NCBI RefSeq assembly: GCF_000426585.1
Contig: NZ_AUFQ01000014.1
Location: 25,095-89,094 of the forward strand
Length of the DNA stretch: 64,000 nucleotides
From: Segatella baroniae DSM 16972 = JCM 13447
GTDB lineage: Bacteria > Bacteroidota > Bacteroidia > Bacteroidales > Bacteroidaceae
Reading direction: 5' to 3'
Made by a program: the position numbers and the translations under genes. The notes beneath the pieces were generated by a model. It saw only the letters and a program-made list of their open reading frames with translations, was not told the origin of the DNA and did not search any database. Below, one piece after another: positions 34,943-44,784 of the stretch. Within the stretch, counting starts at the first letter, position 1; every line of letters starts with the position of its first letter.

Positions 34943-37768
34943 ATGAAGAAATACTTTCCATGGGTGCTGCTCTTGCTGCTGTCGCCGACCCTCGTCGTCG
35001 CACAAGCACTGGAGCAGGACCCTTCTTTCCTGACGGGAAAGCTGAAGAACGGACTGACCTACTACATCCGTCACAACGCCAAGGAGCCGGGCATAGCCGA
35101 CTTCTACATCGCCCAACGGGTGGGTTCCATCCTCGAAGAGCCTCGGCAGCGCGGACTGGCCCACTTCCTGGAGCACATGGCCTTCAACGGCACCACACAC
35201 TTTCGGGGCAACGGCAAGTCGCCGGCCATCGTGCCGTGGTGTGAGAGCGTGGGCGTGAAGTTCGGTGCCAACCTCAATGCCTATACGAGCGTCGACCAAA
35301 CGGTGTACAACATATCGGCGGTGCCTGTGGGGCGCGAGGCCGTGCTCGACTCGGCCCTGCTCATCCTGCACGACTGGAGCCACGACCTGCTGCTCACCGA
35401 CAAAGAGATAGACAAGGAGCGTGGCGTGATACACGAAGAATGGCGCACGCGCCGTGCCGGAAAGGCCACGCAGCGCATGATGGAACGGGTGCTCCCGACG
35501 GTCTACCGGGGCACGAAGTATGAAGACTGCCTGCCCATCGGGTCGATGGACATCGTGGACAACTTCCCCTACAAGGACCTGCGCGACTATTACAAGAAAT
35601 GGTATCGGCCCGACTTGCAGGCCATCATCGTGGTGGGCGACATCCGCCCGGCCGAGGTGGAGGCGAAAATCAAGCGGCTGTTCGGCGCCATTCCACGCCC
35701 CAAACGGGCCGCCGAGCGCGTCTACTATCCCGTGGCCGACAACGACCGGATGATTGTGGCCACCGACCGCGACAGCGAACAGCCCATCATGCTGGCCAAC
35801 CTCTTCATGAAGCACGATGTGGTGCCCGACGGCGAGAAGACCACCGTCGGCTATCTGCGCGACAACTACATCGAGTCGCTCATCCTCTCCATGCTCAACG
35901 CCCGTTTGCAGGAATTGCAACAGCAGGCCGTCCCGCCCTTCCTGTCGGCCTCGGCCCATGCCGGCCCCTTCCTGGTGTCGCGCACCAAGGATGCTTTCCG
36001 GCTCTCTTTCGGCTGCAGGCAGGAGAATGTGAAAGGCTCGTTCGACGCCGTGATAGCCGAGAGCGAGCGTGCCCGCCGCTACGGGTTCACCGAGAGCGAA
36101 CTGCAACGGGCGCAAGACCGACGGCTGAAGGTGGCCGAACGCCAATATGCCGAGCGCAACGACCGCCGCAACCACTACTTCGTGAACAAGGCACTGCAGA
36201 ACTTCCTGTCGGCCGAACCGGTGGTCACGGAGGCGTTCCAGCTTGAACTCATCAGGCAATTCAACCGTACCGTCACCTCGGAGCAGGTGAACAGGGCGGT
36301 GAAAAGCTTGATTTCGGACAGGAACCAGGTGCTGGTGGTCTACGCACCCGACAAGCCCGAGTTCGTTCTGCCGCCCGACGACACGCTCGAACGGTATGTG
36401 CTCGACGCGCAAGCGAGGACTTACGAGCCTTACAGCGAGCCGCAACTGACCGGCGAACTCATCCCCACGCCGCCCCAACCGGGGACGATCGTCGGCGAAC
36501 GGGCGGGCCTGCATGGCACGAAGGTGCTGGAACTGAGCAACGGCGTCACCGTCTATGTCAAGCAGACCGATCACAGCAAAGACCAGATAGCCATGCGCCT
36601 CTGGGGCGAGGGCGGCACGTCGCGCTATCCCGACAGCGACGCGCCCAACTTCCCGTTTGTCACCAGCGCCATCACCGACGCTGGTGTGGGGGCTTTCGAC
36701 AAGAACACGCTGCACAAAATGCTCGCCTCGAAGATGGCCGGCGTCACGCCATCCATCAGCGACGACACGCAGCAGCTTACCGGAAAGTCGTCGGTCAAAG
36801 ACCTCAAGACAATGCTGGAGCTCACCTATCTCTACTTCGCGCAGCCCCGCCGTGACACCATTGCCTTCAATGGGGCGATAGACCGCATGCGCTCTTTCCT
36901 GACCAACAGGGAGGCCAACCCGCAGGTGAGCTACAACGACTCGCTCGTCGCGATACTCTACGGCAACCATCCACGCATGCAGCCCACCAAGCGCGAGACG
37001 CTCGACCGCGTGTCCTACGACCGTGTGTGGCAAATCTACCGGGAGTGCTTCGCCGATGCGTCCAAGTTCACCATGCTGCTTGTGGGCAATGTCGACATCG
37101 ACGCCCTGCGTCCCCTGCTCTGCCGGTATGTCGCCACGCTGCCGTCGAGCAAGAACAACACGGCAACCCAACCGACAGGCTGGAAGAAACATCCCACGCC
37201 CGACGTGCGTGACGCCGACGAGACGCGGCTCTTCAAAAAGCGGATGAACACGCCCTCGGCATTGGTCAACATCTTCTACACCTTTGAAGAGCCTTACACC
37301 GCCAAGAGCGACCTTGCGCTGGACGTGCTGCAACGCGTGTTGCAGACGGCCTACACCGACAGCGTGCGCGAGGAGAAGGGGGGCACCTACGGGGTGAGCG
37401 TCAGCTATGAGCTTGAGAAGGACAACCGTCCCACGGCCATGCTGCGCATCACCTTCCGCACCGACCCCGCCAAGTATGCCACACTGATACCCATCGTCTA
37501 CCGGCAGCTGGCGCATATCGCCGAACGCGGCCCCAACCCGGCGAGCATGGACAAGGCGAAGAAGTATCTGCTGAAGACCTACGGCCAAAACATCATCGAC
37601 AACGGCTATTGGGATTATGTCATCTACCATCAGCTGCAAGACGGCATTGATTTCCACACCGGCTACGAGCAGCTGGTGCGCAACCTCACCGCCCGCGATG
37701 TGCAACAAATGGCGAAAGACCTTCTCGACAGTCGTCGTCGCATAGAGGTGACCATGCAGAGCGAATAG
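34943..37768 (+). CDS. M16 family zinc metalloprotease, periplasmic
   Basis: 941 residues with a signal peptide (cleavage near LVVAQA). The inverted zinc motif HxxEH is present at His74-His78 (GLAHFLEHMAFNGTTHF), with the third ligand Glu155 77 residues after His78, as in pitrilysin. Four alpha-beta domains make up the clamshell, as in PqqL and FusC of gammaproteobacteria. It should cleave unfolded polypeptides or small proteins in the periplasm. It ends the operon headed by the TonB receptor, and the pair resembles the FusA/FusC ferredoxin import-and-cleave system; the link is inference. Confidence 0.93.
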   Translation: MKKYFPWVLLLLLSPTLVVAQALEQDPSFLTGKLKNGLTYYIRHNAKEPGIADFYIAQRVGSILEEPRQRGLAHFLEHMAFNGTTHFRGNGKSPAIVPWCESVGVKFGANLNAYTSVDQTVYNISAVPVGREAVLDSALLILHDWSHDLLLTDKEIDKERGVIHEEWRTRRAGKATQRMMERVLPTVYRGTKYEDCLPIGSMDIVDNFPYKDLRDYYKKWYRPDLQAIIVVGDIRPAEVEAKIKRLFGAIPRPKRAAERVYYPVADNDRMIVATDRDSEQPIMLANLFMKHDVVPDGEKTTVGYLRDNYIESLILSMLNARLQELQQQAVPPFLSASAHAGPFLVSRTKDAFRLSFGCRQENVKGSFDAVIAESERARRYGFTESELQRAQDRRLKVAERQYAERNDRRNHYFVNKALQNFLSAEPVVTEAFQLELIRQFNRTVTSEQVNRAVKSLISDRNQVLVVYAPDKPEFVLPPDDTLERYVLDAQARTYEPYSEPQLTGELIPTPPQPGTIVGERAGLHGTKVLELSNGVTVYVKQTDHSKDQIAMRLWGEGGTSRYPDSDAPNFPFVTSAITDAGVGAFDKNTLHKMLASKMAGVTPSISDDTQQLTGKSSVKDLKTMLELTYLYFAQPRRDTIAFNGAIDRMRSFLTNREANPQVSYNDSLVAILYGNHPRMQPTKRETLDRVSYDRVWQIYRECFADASKFTMLLVGNVDIDALRPLLCRYVATLPSSKNNTATQPTGWKKHPTPDVRDADETRLFKKRMNTPSALVNIFYTFEEPYTAKSDLALDVLQRVLQTAYTDSVREEKGGTYGVSVSYELEKDNRPTAMLRITFRTDPAKYATLIPIVYRQLAHIAERGPNPASMDKAKKYLLKTYGQNIIDNGYWDYVIYHQLQDGIDFHTGYEQLVRNLTARDVQQMAKDLLDSRRRIEVTMQSE

Positions 37769-37789
37769 CCCTGCGCGCCATCAACCGAC

Positions 37790-37832
37790 AAGCCCTGTCC
37801 TGACGCATGCCATCATTCGTCGGACAGGGCTT
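37790..37832 (+). terminator. Terminator of the receptor-M16 operon
   Basis: AAGCCCTGTCC (37790-37800) and GGACAGGGCTT (37822-37832) form a perfect 11-bp stem followed by TTCC on the plus strand. It sits between two converging genes. Confidence 0.85.
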
Positions 37833-37874
37833 TTCCATGTCTTGGCAGACGTCTCCCCGCCTGCCGGACAACAA

Positions 37875-38717
37875 CTATCTGTAGACATAGATGGCATTGG
37901 CCACCTTGCGTTCGCCCTGATGGTCGAAACGCCTGTTGTCGCAGGGATGATTCACCACGCCTCCGCAGGCCGCAGCCCAAAGTGTCGTGGAGCCGCCGCC
38001 ATCCATGTTGATGGCGTCGCGACAACCGATGACACGCAGGAAATGGGCCAGTTGCGGCAGACTCATCCCCCCGGCATGGCCTGGGGCACGTCCATCTATG
38101 GCGACGAAGAGGAGCTTGCCGTTTCCCATCGTTGCGATGGCCGTGCGGGGATGGCGCGTCGCCACGAATCCGCTGTCGCAACCGGTCAGGTCGCAGGGCC
38201 TTCCGCCGCACAGCAGCAGGGGGCCCGAGGCCAGGAGGGTGCCCCGACGCCGCCTGTCGCCCAACTCCGTCTGCCGGTTCCAGGGCATGATTCGCAGTTT
38301 CCGGCCGTCCGCAAGGATGGCACCGGTGACACGCAGGGATAGCTCTTGGGTCTCCGTGGTGTCCACGACCTGGCCGTCCACCTTGAGACAGCACACCGAA
38401 TTGAACCGTTTCATGTCGAAATAGGAGCCGTTCACGGCGGCCAAGGCTCCGACACTGTCGGCTGTGGCGCCGACGGTCTTGCCTTGTCCGGTCACGGCAA
38501 TGCCCACCCTGCGCCCGCCCGTGAGCCTGGTTTCGACGATGGAAATGGTTTGCGGCGCGCCATAGAGCACGGGAAACGCCATTTGCCTGACGGTGACCCC
38601 GTCGGCAGAGGACAGCACGCGCCACGGCGCCGTGGCGATGGCAATCGAATCTTGGATGGTCTGGGCCTGCAAGCCGCAGAAGGAAAGGCAGAGGAAAGCC
38701 AGCAATAGTTTTTTCAT
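37875..38717 (-). CDS. Phosphodiester glycosidase (NAGPA-like) family secreted protein
   Basis: 280 residues from the ATG at 38717; another ATG lies 12 nt upstream (38729). Signal peptide MKKLLLAFLCLSFCGLQAQ. The family motifs VNGSYFDM, RTAIATMGNGKLLFVAIDGR and the highly typical NMDGGGSTTLW are all present. Relatives cleave N-acetylglucosamine-1-phosphodiester bonds or act on cell-wall teichoic-like polymers; the substrate here is open. A good promoter lies just upstream and supports the short start. Confidence 0.85.
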   Translation of the reverse strand: MKKLLLAFLCLSFCGLQAQTIQDSIAIATAPWRVLSSADGVTVRQMAFPVLYGAPQTISIVETRLTGGRRVGIAVTGQGKTVGATADSVGALAAVNGSYFDMKRFNSVCCLKVDGQVVDTTETQELSLRVTGAILADGRKLRIMPWNRQTELGDRRRRGTLLASGPLLLCGGRPCDLTGCDSGFVATRHPRTAIATMGNGKLLFVAIDGRAPGHAGGMSLPQLAHFLRVIGCRDAINMDGGGSTTLWAAACGGVVNHPCDNRRFDHQGERKVANAIYVYR

Positions 38718-38757
38718 TTTCGAGCGCATGATGGGTTGAGCATGAGTAATACGCATG

Positions 38758-38788
38758 CAAACGTATAAAGAAGTTGCGAACAAAGCAA
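38758..38788 (-). promoter_or_regulatory. Promoter of the phosphodiester glycosidase gene
   Basis: On the minus strand: TTG (38788-38786), 20 nt, TACGTTTG (38765-38758). The start would be near 38751, about 35 nt before the ATG at 38717. Confidence 0.6.
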
Positions 38789-38881
38789 GGGAGTCGCCCC
38801 TGTAAATCCTTTTATAGTAGAGTTTGAAGGCTGTAACCAAAAAGCGCATCAAGGGAAATTGTATGCAGGTGCAAATAGCTG

Positions 38882-39727
38882 TCATGCGATAGTGAATATT
38901 GTCGCATCTGATATTTTCACTTCCAGCACTTTGGCTATTTCATCGAATCCGACATTTGCATTTGCATTCAATCCCAATAACTTTGAAATGCCATCACTAT
39001 CTGTACTCAACCTGTTGTCAAGTACCAACCTGTAGTTTGTGTCTTCCTTTTTCAATTTATAGGAATGAAAGTGCATGGAGTCTCCTATCAGGGGCTGTGA
39101 GTTCACGTATGCAAACACAAACTCCTTTCTCATATATTCGAGGAGATGGTCTTGGACAATAAGGACAAGATGTTTGTTGATGCTTTCAAAAGTGTCTATT
39201 TTATGATGCAACTGCACTAGAATTGTCTTTGCGGTCATCTTCCAGTTCATACCAAAGTTTTTGTCAGGAACAGGTACGTTTTCCTTCAATCCAAGTTCTT
39301 GCAGGGCGAGTTCACGTTCCGGCCATACCGTTCCGGTCGTATCCATAGTTTGCAACTCGATTCCCACGAAATCCTTGACTTTACGGTTGGAGTCTGTTGA
39401 TACGAGAAAGTAATCTACGCTACCGCCAGGGACAGATACCTCCCTAACAAGATGCAGTTCGTTTCCGGGCTGATGTGAGGTCAGCAGATGCAGACAGTCT
39501 GCGAAAATCTGCTTACGCTCCAACAATCTTTGGGGACAGATGATGACATCCTTGTCATCCGCTCCATACCGAACGGTGCATGTGCCGATTGAAATGGCAG
39601 CCTGGCTCTTGCGTACCTTGAAGCAGCGTTTACCCGAATAGCGGCAGTGCTGACTTTTTAGAATACTTCTCCACTTCAGCTCCTCTTGCTCTACTGAAAA
39701 GGTAAATAATTCCCTGACTCTTGACAT
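38882..39727 (-). CDS. NotI-like type II restriction endonuclease
   Basis: 281 residues. The N-terminal cysteines (SQHCRYSGKRCFKVRK, SIGTC) and VIICPQRLLERKQIF resemble the iron-Cys4 fold of NotI. SVDYFLV and, some 20 residues later, DFVGIELQTMDTTG give the Asp and Glu-x-Gln of a PD-(D/E)xK nuclease core. It should cut unmethylated DNA at a rare GC-rich site if it is like NotI; the true site is unknown. Its start overlaps the end of the methyltransferase gene by 37 bp, in another frame. Base composition is AT-richer than that of its neighbours, fitting horizontal gain. Confidence 0.75.
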   Translation of the reverse strand: MSRVRELFTFSVEQEELKWRSILKSQHCRYSGKRCFKVRKSQAAISIGTCTVRYGADDKDVIICPQRLLERKQIFADCLHLLTSHQPGNELHLVREVSVPGGSVDYFLVSTDSNRKVKDFVGIELQTMDTTGTVWPERELALQELGLKENVPVPDKNFGMNWKMTAKTILVQLHHKIDTFESINKHLVLIVQDHLLEYMRKEFVFAYVNSQPLIGDSMHFHSYKLKKEDTNYRLVLDNRLSTDSDGISKLLGLNANANVGFDEIAKVLEVKISDATIFTIA

Positions 39728-40746
39728 ATTCTTTGCTTGGCTAATTTGATATACTCGTTCGACAGGTCAATGCCGATAGATTTACGCCCCAGTTCGTAAG
39801 CCACTTTCATTGTCGTACCTGTACCGCTGAAGGGGTCAAGCACCACTCCGTCTTTTGGGCAAGTAGACTTGATTGGAATCACGCATAACTCCTCAGGATA
39901 TGGAGCAAAGTGCATCTTGCGGTGCTGTGAATCTTCAGGGATAATATCCCACACGTCACTGGGCATCGTACCTTTCGGATTGTAGAAAAGGAAATAGAAC
40001 CCCTTGTCTCTAAGTTCCTTGGCACGTCCTGAAAGCTTTATGGAATCAGAATGTGTTATACGCTGCTCGTTTCGGATGACCATTCGGAAATCTGAAATCT
40101 CACCGCGCTTGATACGACCAAGCACATAATCCAATTGATTTATGGCATTTTCCTTTTCCTCGTCTGTCAGGCTTGTCGAAAGTTCTATCTGCCGTCTGTA
40201 CCTGATTCCGCTGACACCTGTGGCCGATACGACAGCACCATTCCTGATTGTGGCCTGACGAGGTTTTGATCGAATAGAGTCTGCGTCAAAATAATATTTG
40301 TCATTCTTCACAAAGAAGAAAAAATCCTCGAACACCGAGCCGAATCGGTCGGGGTTGGGCGACAGACCGCCCTTATGCTTGTTCCATATCACGTTGTTGC
40401 GGAGAATCCAGCCGTCATCTATCATCTTCAATGCGACTCGCCAAGGAATACCTTGCAATGATTTATTGTGGTAGGAATCTCCGATATTAAGCCAGAAAGC
40501 GCCACTTGGCTTGAGTACACGTTTCAACTCTTTGATGATTTCATAGAGACTGTCAATATATTCTTTGGGAGACGTTTCAAGCCCTATTCCTCCATTTTCA
40601 TACTGACGTTTTTGCCAGTATGGGGGACTTGTCACACAGCAATCCACGGAACAGTCGGATATTCTGCGCAACACATCTAAAGAATCCCCTTGCACGAACA
40701 AAGGGAAGCGACCGTCCTTTAGCATGTATTCTGAAACTATGCACAT
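39691..40746 (-). CDS. Beta-class DNA methyltransferase of the restriction system
   Basis: 351 residues from the ATG at 40746 (an in-frame TTG at 40791 is upstream of the predicted start site, so excluded). The catalytic motif IV comes first, CCVTSPPYWQKRQY; the S-adenosylmethionine motif I comes last, VLDPFSGTGTTMKVAYELG. This order is beta class, and SPPY suggests cytosine-N4 methylation, though some adenine enzymes share it. It protects host DNA against the overlapping endonuclease. It has a consensus promoter. Confidence 0.92.
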   Translation of the reverse strand: MCIVSEYMLKDGRFPLFVQGDSLDVLRRISDCSVDCCVTSPPYWQKRQYENGGIGLETSPKEYIDSLYEIIKELKRVLKPSGAFWLNIGDSYHNKSLQGIPWRVALKMIDDGWILRNNVIWNKHKGGLSPNPDRFGSVFEDFFFFVKNDKYYFDADSIRSKPRQATIRNGAVVSATGVSGIRYRRQIELSTSLTDEEKENAINQLDYVLGRIKRGEISDFRMVIRNEQRITHSDSIKLSGRAKELRDKGFYFLFYNPKGTMPSDVWDIIPEDSQHRKMHFAPYPEELCVIPIKSTCPKDGVVLDPFSGTGTTMKVAYELGRKSIGIDLSNEYIKLAKQRICQESGNYLPFQ

Positions 40747-40769
40747 GTGATATTCAACTTTTGGAATTA

Positions 40770-40800
40770 CAAAGATAAAGAAATTTTCCAAAAGTACAAA
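40770..40800 (-). promoter_or_regulatory. Promoter of the restriction-modification operon
   Basis: On the minus strand: TTTG (40800-40797), 19 nt, TATCTTTG (40777-40770). The start would be near 40763, 17 nt before the methyltransferase ATG. Confidence 0.7.
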
Positions 40801-41254
40801 GTGGCTATCGGTGCGGATTACGATTCATTAAACCCAAATCGTTCATTAGGAATAATGCTACAATCTTTTTCTAATGAACGGATTGAAGTTTAAGGCTAAT
40901 TAATAAAAGTTCCATGCGGACGGCGCAAGCCCCCAGCCGCTCGCAGCTCAAAGCAGGCTTCCGGGCTTGCAACCGATGGCTTCCGGCACGCTGAAAGCAC
41001 TGCTTTCAGGAGCCGAAAACAGGCCTTTCACTGTCTGAAAGGGCAGCCGGGACAACTTCACCATCACACGGGAATCATGCACTTGCAGAAGCAAAAGAAG
41101 GGGCAACACGGCATAATAAGAGACTCGCCATGTCCGTGTCATGTCCATCCTCCCCCATCACACGCAATATGCGGCCATGTCCTACAGCCGCCCGAGAGAC
41201 TACACCACGGCAGGGGGCAACAAGCACGACGAAACAGCCTGGCAAAAAACGCAA
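40801..41254. other. Gene-free gap between the restriction island and the ribosomal cluster
   Basis: No gene recognised. CGTTCATTAG (40840-40849) and its exact complement (40871-40880) form a 10-bp inverted repeat with a 21-nt loop. The rest is GC-richer, without a frame that resembles a protein. It may hold the edge of the horizontally gained island. Confidence 0.45.
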
Positions 41255-41286
41255 TGAAGGCCGCCAACTCGCGTCGACGGCCTTCA
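41255..41286 (-). terminator. Terminator of the ribosomal protein cluster
   Basis: TGAAGGCCG (41255-41263) pairs with CGGCCTTCA (41278-41286). On the minus strand it lies 30 nt behind the rplQ stop and is followed by TTGCGTTTTTTG. Confidence 0.8.
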
Positions 41287-41315
41287 CTATTGATGAGAAT
41301 GGATATTCTGCTAAT

Positions 41316-41816
41316 TTATTCAGCCTTTGCTTCCTCAGCGGCAGGGGCTTCGGCCACCTGCTCTTCGGCTACGGGAGCCTCGACAGCCTCCTCTTTCTTG
41401 GTGGAGCGACGGCTGCGGCGAGTCTTCTTCTCGGCCTTGGGAGCCTTTGCCATGTTCTCATCGAAGTCTACAAGCTCGATGAAAGCGATGGGGGCGGCGT
41501 CGCCACGACGGTTGCCCAGCTTGATGACGCGGGTGTAGCCACCCGGACGGTCAGCCACCTTGGCAGCAACCTCGCCGAAGAGTTCCTTGACGGCTTCCTT
41601 GTTCTGAAGATAACGGAAAACAACGCGGCGGCTGTTGGTGTCATCTTTCTTTGAACGGGTCAGAAGCGGTTCCACATACTTCTTCAAGGCCTTTGCCTTT
41701 GCGAGGGTCGTAGTGATTCTTTTGTGCATGATCAGCGAGATGGCCATGTTGGCAAGCATGGCTTTACGATGAGATGCAGTACGACCCAGATGGTTGAATT
41801 TTTTATTATGTCTCAT
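41316..41816 (-). CDS. rplQ: 50S ribosomal protein L17
   Basis: 166 residues from the ATG at 41816 ([20 protein letters not shown]). The conserved core covers about 1-125. The last 40 residues are a low-complexity tail rich in Ala, Glu and Lys ([18 protein letters not shown]), as in other Bacteroidota L17. Last gene of the cluster. Confidence 0.96.
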   Translation of the reverse strand: MRHNKKFNHLGRTASHRKAMLANMAISLIMHKRITTTLAKAKALKKYVEPLLTRSKKDDTNSRRVVFRYLQNKEAVKELFGEVAAKVADRPGGYTRVIKLGNRRGDAAPIAFIELVDFDENMAKAPKAEKKTRRSRRSTKKEEAVEAPVAEEQVAEAPAAEEAKAE

Positions 41817-41899
41817 TTTGTTTTTTGATTGTTGTGGACATTCACCTAAAGGCAGCACGGCCGCGGGACACAGCCCCACAGGCCGCCGCCATGTTCAGA

Positions 41900-42892
41900 C
41901 TACTCCTTGTCCAGTTTATACTTTGAAATGTCGGTTCCAAACGACAGATTCAGACTCTCGAGCAAATCATCAAGCTCAGAAAGCGATTTCTTACCAAAGT
42001 TGCGGAACTTGAGCAGGTCGGTCTTGTTGTACTGGACAAGATCGCCAAGCGTCTCGACGTCGGCCGCCTTCAGACAGTTGAGCGCGCGGACAGAAAGATT
42101 CATGTCGACAAGCTTTGTCTTGAGCAACTGGCGCATGTGGAGAACCTCTTCATCGAACTCCTGATTGCTTTCCGTGTCAGGACTCTCCAATGTTATCTTC
42201 TCGTCGGAGAAGAGCATGAAGTGATAAATGAGTATCTTGGCAGCCTCCTTGAGCGCATCCTTGGGGGATATGGAACCATCGGTCGTAACTTCAATGACCA
42301 GTTTGTCGTAATCGGTCTTCTGTTCGACACGATAAGGCTCAACCGAATATTTGACGTTACGGATAGGGGTGTAGATAGAATCGATTGGAATTACGTTGAC
42401 ATCCGTGCAGAACTCGCGGTTCTCATCGGCCGGAACATAGCCGCGGCCCTTGTTGATCGTGAGGTCTATTTGCATGGAAGCTTTGGCATCTATATGACAA
42501 ATCACCAAATCAGGGTTTAACACTTCAAATCCAGTCAGATACTTGCCGATATCACCAGCTTTGAATTCGGTGGAATTCTCTACGGTGATACTAACTTTCT
42601 CATTCTCGAATTCTTCTACTACTTGCTTGAATCTTACTTGTTTCAAATTCAAGATGATGTTGGTCACATCCTCCTTCACACCTGGCACGGAAGAGAACTC
42701 ATGCTCGACACCCCCGATACGCAGGGTGTTGATAGCATAGCCTTCCAGCGATGAAAGAAGAATGCGGCGCAATGCGTTGCCGATGGTAACGCCAAAGCCC
42801 GGCTCAAGAGGACGAAACTCGAACTTGCCGAATTTGTCGTTGGCCTCCAACATTACAACTTTATCAGGTTTTTGAAATGCTAATATCGCCAT
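41900..42892 (-). CDS. rpoA: DNA-directed RNA polymerase subunit alpha
   Basis: 330 residues. The N-terminal assembly domain contains [13 protein letters not shown]; the C-terminal domain (about 245-315) contains [17 protein letters not shown] and [16 protein letters not shown], the DNA- and activator-binding part. It nucleates polymerase assembly. It sits between rpsD and rplQ, as in most bacteria. Confidence 0.97.
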   Translation of the reverse strand: MAILAFQKPDKVVMLEANDKFGKFEFRPLEPGFGVTIGNALRRILLSSLEGYAINTLRIGGVEHEFSSVPGVKEDVTNIILNLKQVRFKQVVEEFENEKVSITVENSTEFKAGDIGKYLTGFEVLNPDLVICHIDAKASMQIDLTINKGRGYVPADENREFCTDVNVIPIDSIYTPIRNVKYSVEPYRVEQKTDYDKLVIEVTTDGSISPKDALKEAAKILIYHFMLFSDEKITLESPDTESNQEFDEEVLHMRQLLKTKLVDMNLSVRALNCLKAADVETLGDLVQYNKTDLLKFRNFGKKSLSELDDLLESLNLSFGTDISKYKLDKE

Positions 42893-42904
42893 TAACTTAA
42901 TGAT

Positions 42905-43510
42905 TTATTTAGAGTACAACTCAACGATTAACTGCTCCTTGATGTTTTCCGGAATGTCGGCACGCTCCGGCTTGTGCAGGAACTTGCCGCTCTTAGAAGT
43001 CTCGTCCCACTCTATCCATGGGTACTTGCTGTGATTGAAACCCGCAAGTGCCGTCTGGATGACCTCAAGAGACTTGGCTTTCTCTCGAACGCCAACAATC
43101 TGACCAGGCTTTACTGAAAAAGAAGGGATATTAACAACCTTGCCATCGACGACGATGTGCTTGTGGCCTACCAGCTGGCGGGCGGCGGCACGGGTCGGGG
43201 CAATGCCCAGACGGAACACCACATTGTCGAGACGGCTCTCCAGGTTCTGAAGAAGAACCTCACCGGTAATGCCGCTGGCCTTGGCGGCCTTCTCAAACAT
43301 ATTACGGAACTGGCGTTCAAGCACACCATAGGTGTACTTGGCTTTCTGCTTCTCTGCCAACATGACTCCGTACTCGGACATCTTCCGGCGACGGTTGTTG
43401 CCATGCTGTCCAGGAGGGAAGTTTCTCTTGGACAAAACTTTGTCGGCGCCGAAGATGGGTTCACCAAAACGACGCGCAATTTTAGATTTCGGACCTATAT
43501 ATCTAGCCAT
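42905..43510 (-). CDS. rpsD: 30S ribosomal protein S4
   Basis: 201 residues, one of the primary 16S rRNA binders. The S4 RNA-binding fold is at [20 protein letters not shown] and [14 protein letters not shown]. The N-terminal zinc cysteines seen in some S4 proteins are absent. Confidence 0.97.
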   Translation of the reverse strand: MARYIGPKSKIARRFGEPIFGADKVLSKRNFPPGQHGNNRRRKMSEYGVMLAEKQKAKYTYGVLERQFRNMFEKAAKASGITGEVLLQNLESRLDNVVFRLGIAPTRAAARQLVGHKHIVVDGKVVNIPSFSVKPGQIVGVREKAKSLEVIQTALAGFNHSKYPWIEWDETSKSGKFLHKPERADIPENIKEQLIVELYSK

Positions 43511-43542
43511 AATATAAAAATAATCTTGTAATGTATTAAGAG

Positions 43543-43932
43543 TTAAACCTTACGACGCTTTGGAGGGCGGCAGCCGTTGTGCGGCAATGGAGTCACGTCT
43601 ACGATTTCCGTAACTTCGATGCCTGCACCGTGCACGGCACGGATGGCAGACTCACGGCCGTTGCCCGGGCCCTTCACATAGGCCTTCACCTTGCGAAGAC
43701 CGAGGTCGAAAGCCACCTTGGCGCAGTCCTCGCCTGCCACCTGGGCGGCATAAGGAGTGTTCTTCTTTGAACCGCGGAAGCCCATCTTGCCGGCCGATGA
43801 CCAGGAGATGACCTGACCTTCGCTGTTTGCCAAAGAAACGATGATATTATTGAACGAACTATGTACGTGGAGTTGACCGACTGCGTCGACGCGTACATTC
43901 TTCTTCTTGGATGTTGCTTTTGTCTTTGCCAT
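43543..43932 (-). CDS. rpsK: 30S ribosomal protein S11
   Basis: 129 residues with [20 protein letters not shown] and the C-terminal [15 protein letters not shown]. It forms the platform of the small subunit near the Shine-Dalgarno helix. Confidence 0.97.
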   Translation of the reverse strand: MAKTKATSKKKNVRVDAVGQLHVHSSFNNIIVSLANSEGQVISWSSAGKMGFRGSKKNTPYAAQVAGEDCAKVAFDLGLRKVKAYVKGPGNGRESAIRAVHGAGIEVTEIVDVTPLPHNGCRPPKRRKV

Positions 43933-43949
43933 AATAATTACCTCCTTAA

Positions 43950-44330
43950 TTACTTAGTAGCCTTTTTCTTGTTAGCAACAGTCTTCTTCTTTCCCTTGCG
44001 GGTACGAGCATTGTTCTTAGTACTCTGACCGCGAACAGGAAGACCATTACGATGTCTAACACCACGATAGCAACCAATATCCATCAGACGCTTGATGTTC
44101 ATTTGGATCTCGGAACGGAGATCACCTTCCACTTTGAATTCAGCGCTGATAATTTCACGGATTTTAGCTGCCTGGTCATCAGACCACTCGCTGACCTTCA
44201 GGTCGCGATTAACGCCGGCTTTATCCAATATCTTTGCTGAACTACTTCGACCGATACCATAGATGTAGGTCAATGCGATTTCGCCACGCTTGTTCTGGGG
44301 CAAATCTACTCCAACAATTCTTATTGCCAT
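43950..44330 (-). CDS. rpsM: 30S ribosomal protein S13
   Basis: 126 residues. [20 protein letters not shown], the helix-hairpin-helix [15 protein letters not shown] and the basic tail [17 protein letters not shown] mark S13, which contacts the large subunit and P-site tRNA. Confidence 0.97.
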   Translation of the reverse strand: MAIRIVGVDLPQNKRGEIALTYIYGIGRSSSAKILDKAGVNRDLKVSEWSDDQAAKIREIISAEFKVEGDLRSEIQMNIKRLMDIGCYRGVRHRNGLPVRGQSTKNNARTRKGKKKTVANKKKATK

Positions 44331-44435
44331 TTGTAAATTGAATAAAAATAATATAAAAACGTTTGATTCTCGTTAAAGAGCATGCAAAATTAATCATTAA
44401 TTCAGCAACCAATGATTAATTACAAATCTTTAACA

Positions 44436-44552
44436 TCAACCCTGGCGCAATTTGTACTTAGGGTTCTTCTTGTTGATAACGAACAGACGACCTTTGCGAC
44501 GAACAATCTTGCAGTCGGGTGTGCGCTTCTTTAATGATGCTCTTGTCTTCAT
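44436..44552 (-). CDS. rpmJ: 50S ribosomal protein L36
   Basis: 38 residues ([20 protein letters not shown], then [18 protein letters not shown]). Only one cysteine is left of the zinc knuckle, so this is the zinc-free form usual in Bacteroidota. It starts 14 bp behind infA. It was read by hand from the sequence. Confidence 0.95.
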   Translation of the reverse strand: MKTRASLKKRTPDCKIVRRKGRLFVINKKNPKYKLRQG

Positions 44553-44565
44553 TGCTGTAATTGAA

Positions 44566-44784
44566 TTATTTGTATCTGAATACGATTCTTCCTTTGGTCA
44601 AATCGTACGGACTCATCTCTACTTTCACTTTGTCTCCCGGAAGTATCTTGATGTAGTGCATCCGCATCTTGCCGGAAATATGAGCTATAATCTGCACACC
44701 GTTCTCCAACTCCACACGAAACATCGCGTTTGAAAGAGATTCAACGATGGTGCCATCTTGTTCAATAGCTGATTGCTTTGCCAT
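44566..44784 (-). CDS. infA: Translation initiation factor IF-1
   Basis: 72 residues with the S1-like OB fold ([40 protein letters not shown]). It blocks the A site during initiation. No map gene precedes it, unlike in many relatives. Confidence 0.97.
   Translation of the reverse strand: MAKQSAIEQDGTIVESLSNAMFRVELENGVQIIAHISGKMRMHYIKILPGDKVKVEMSPYDLTKGRIVFRYK

Noticed and set aside
40801..41254. Small genes on the minus strand at 40948-41148 and 41075-41287
   Set aside because: Translations resemble no protein and the codon use is unlike neighbours; treated as intergenic.
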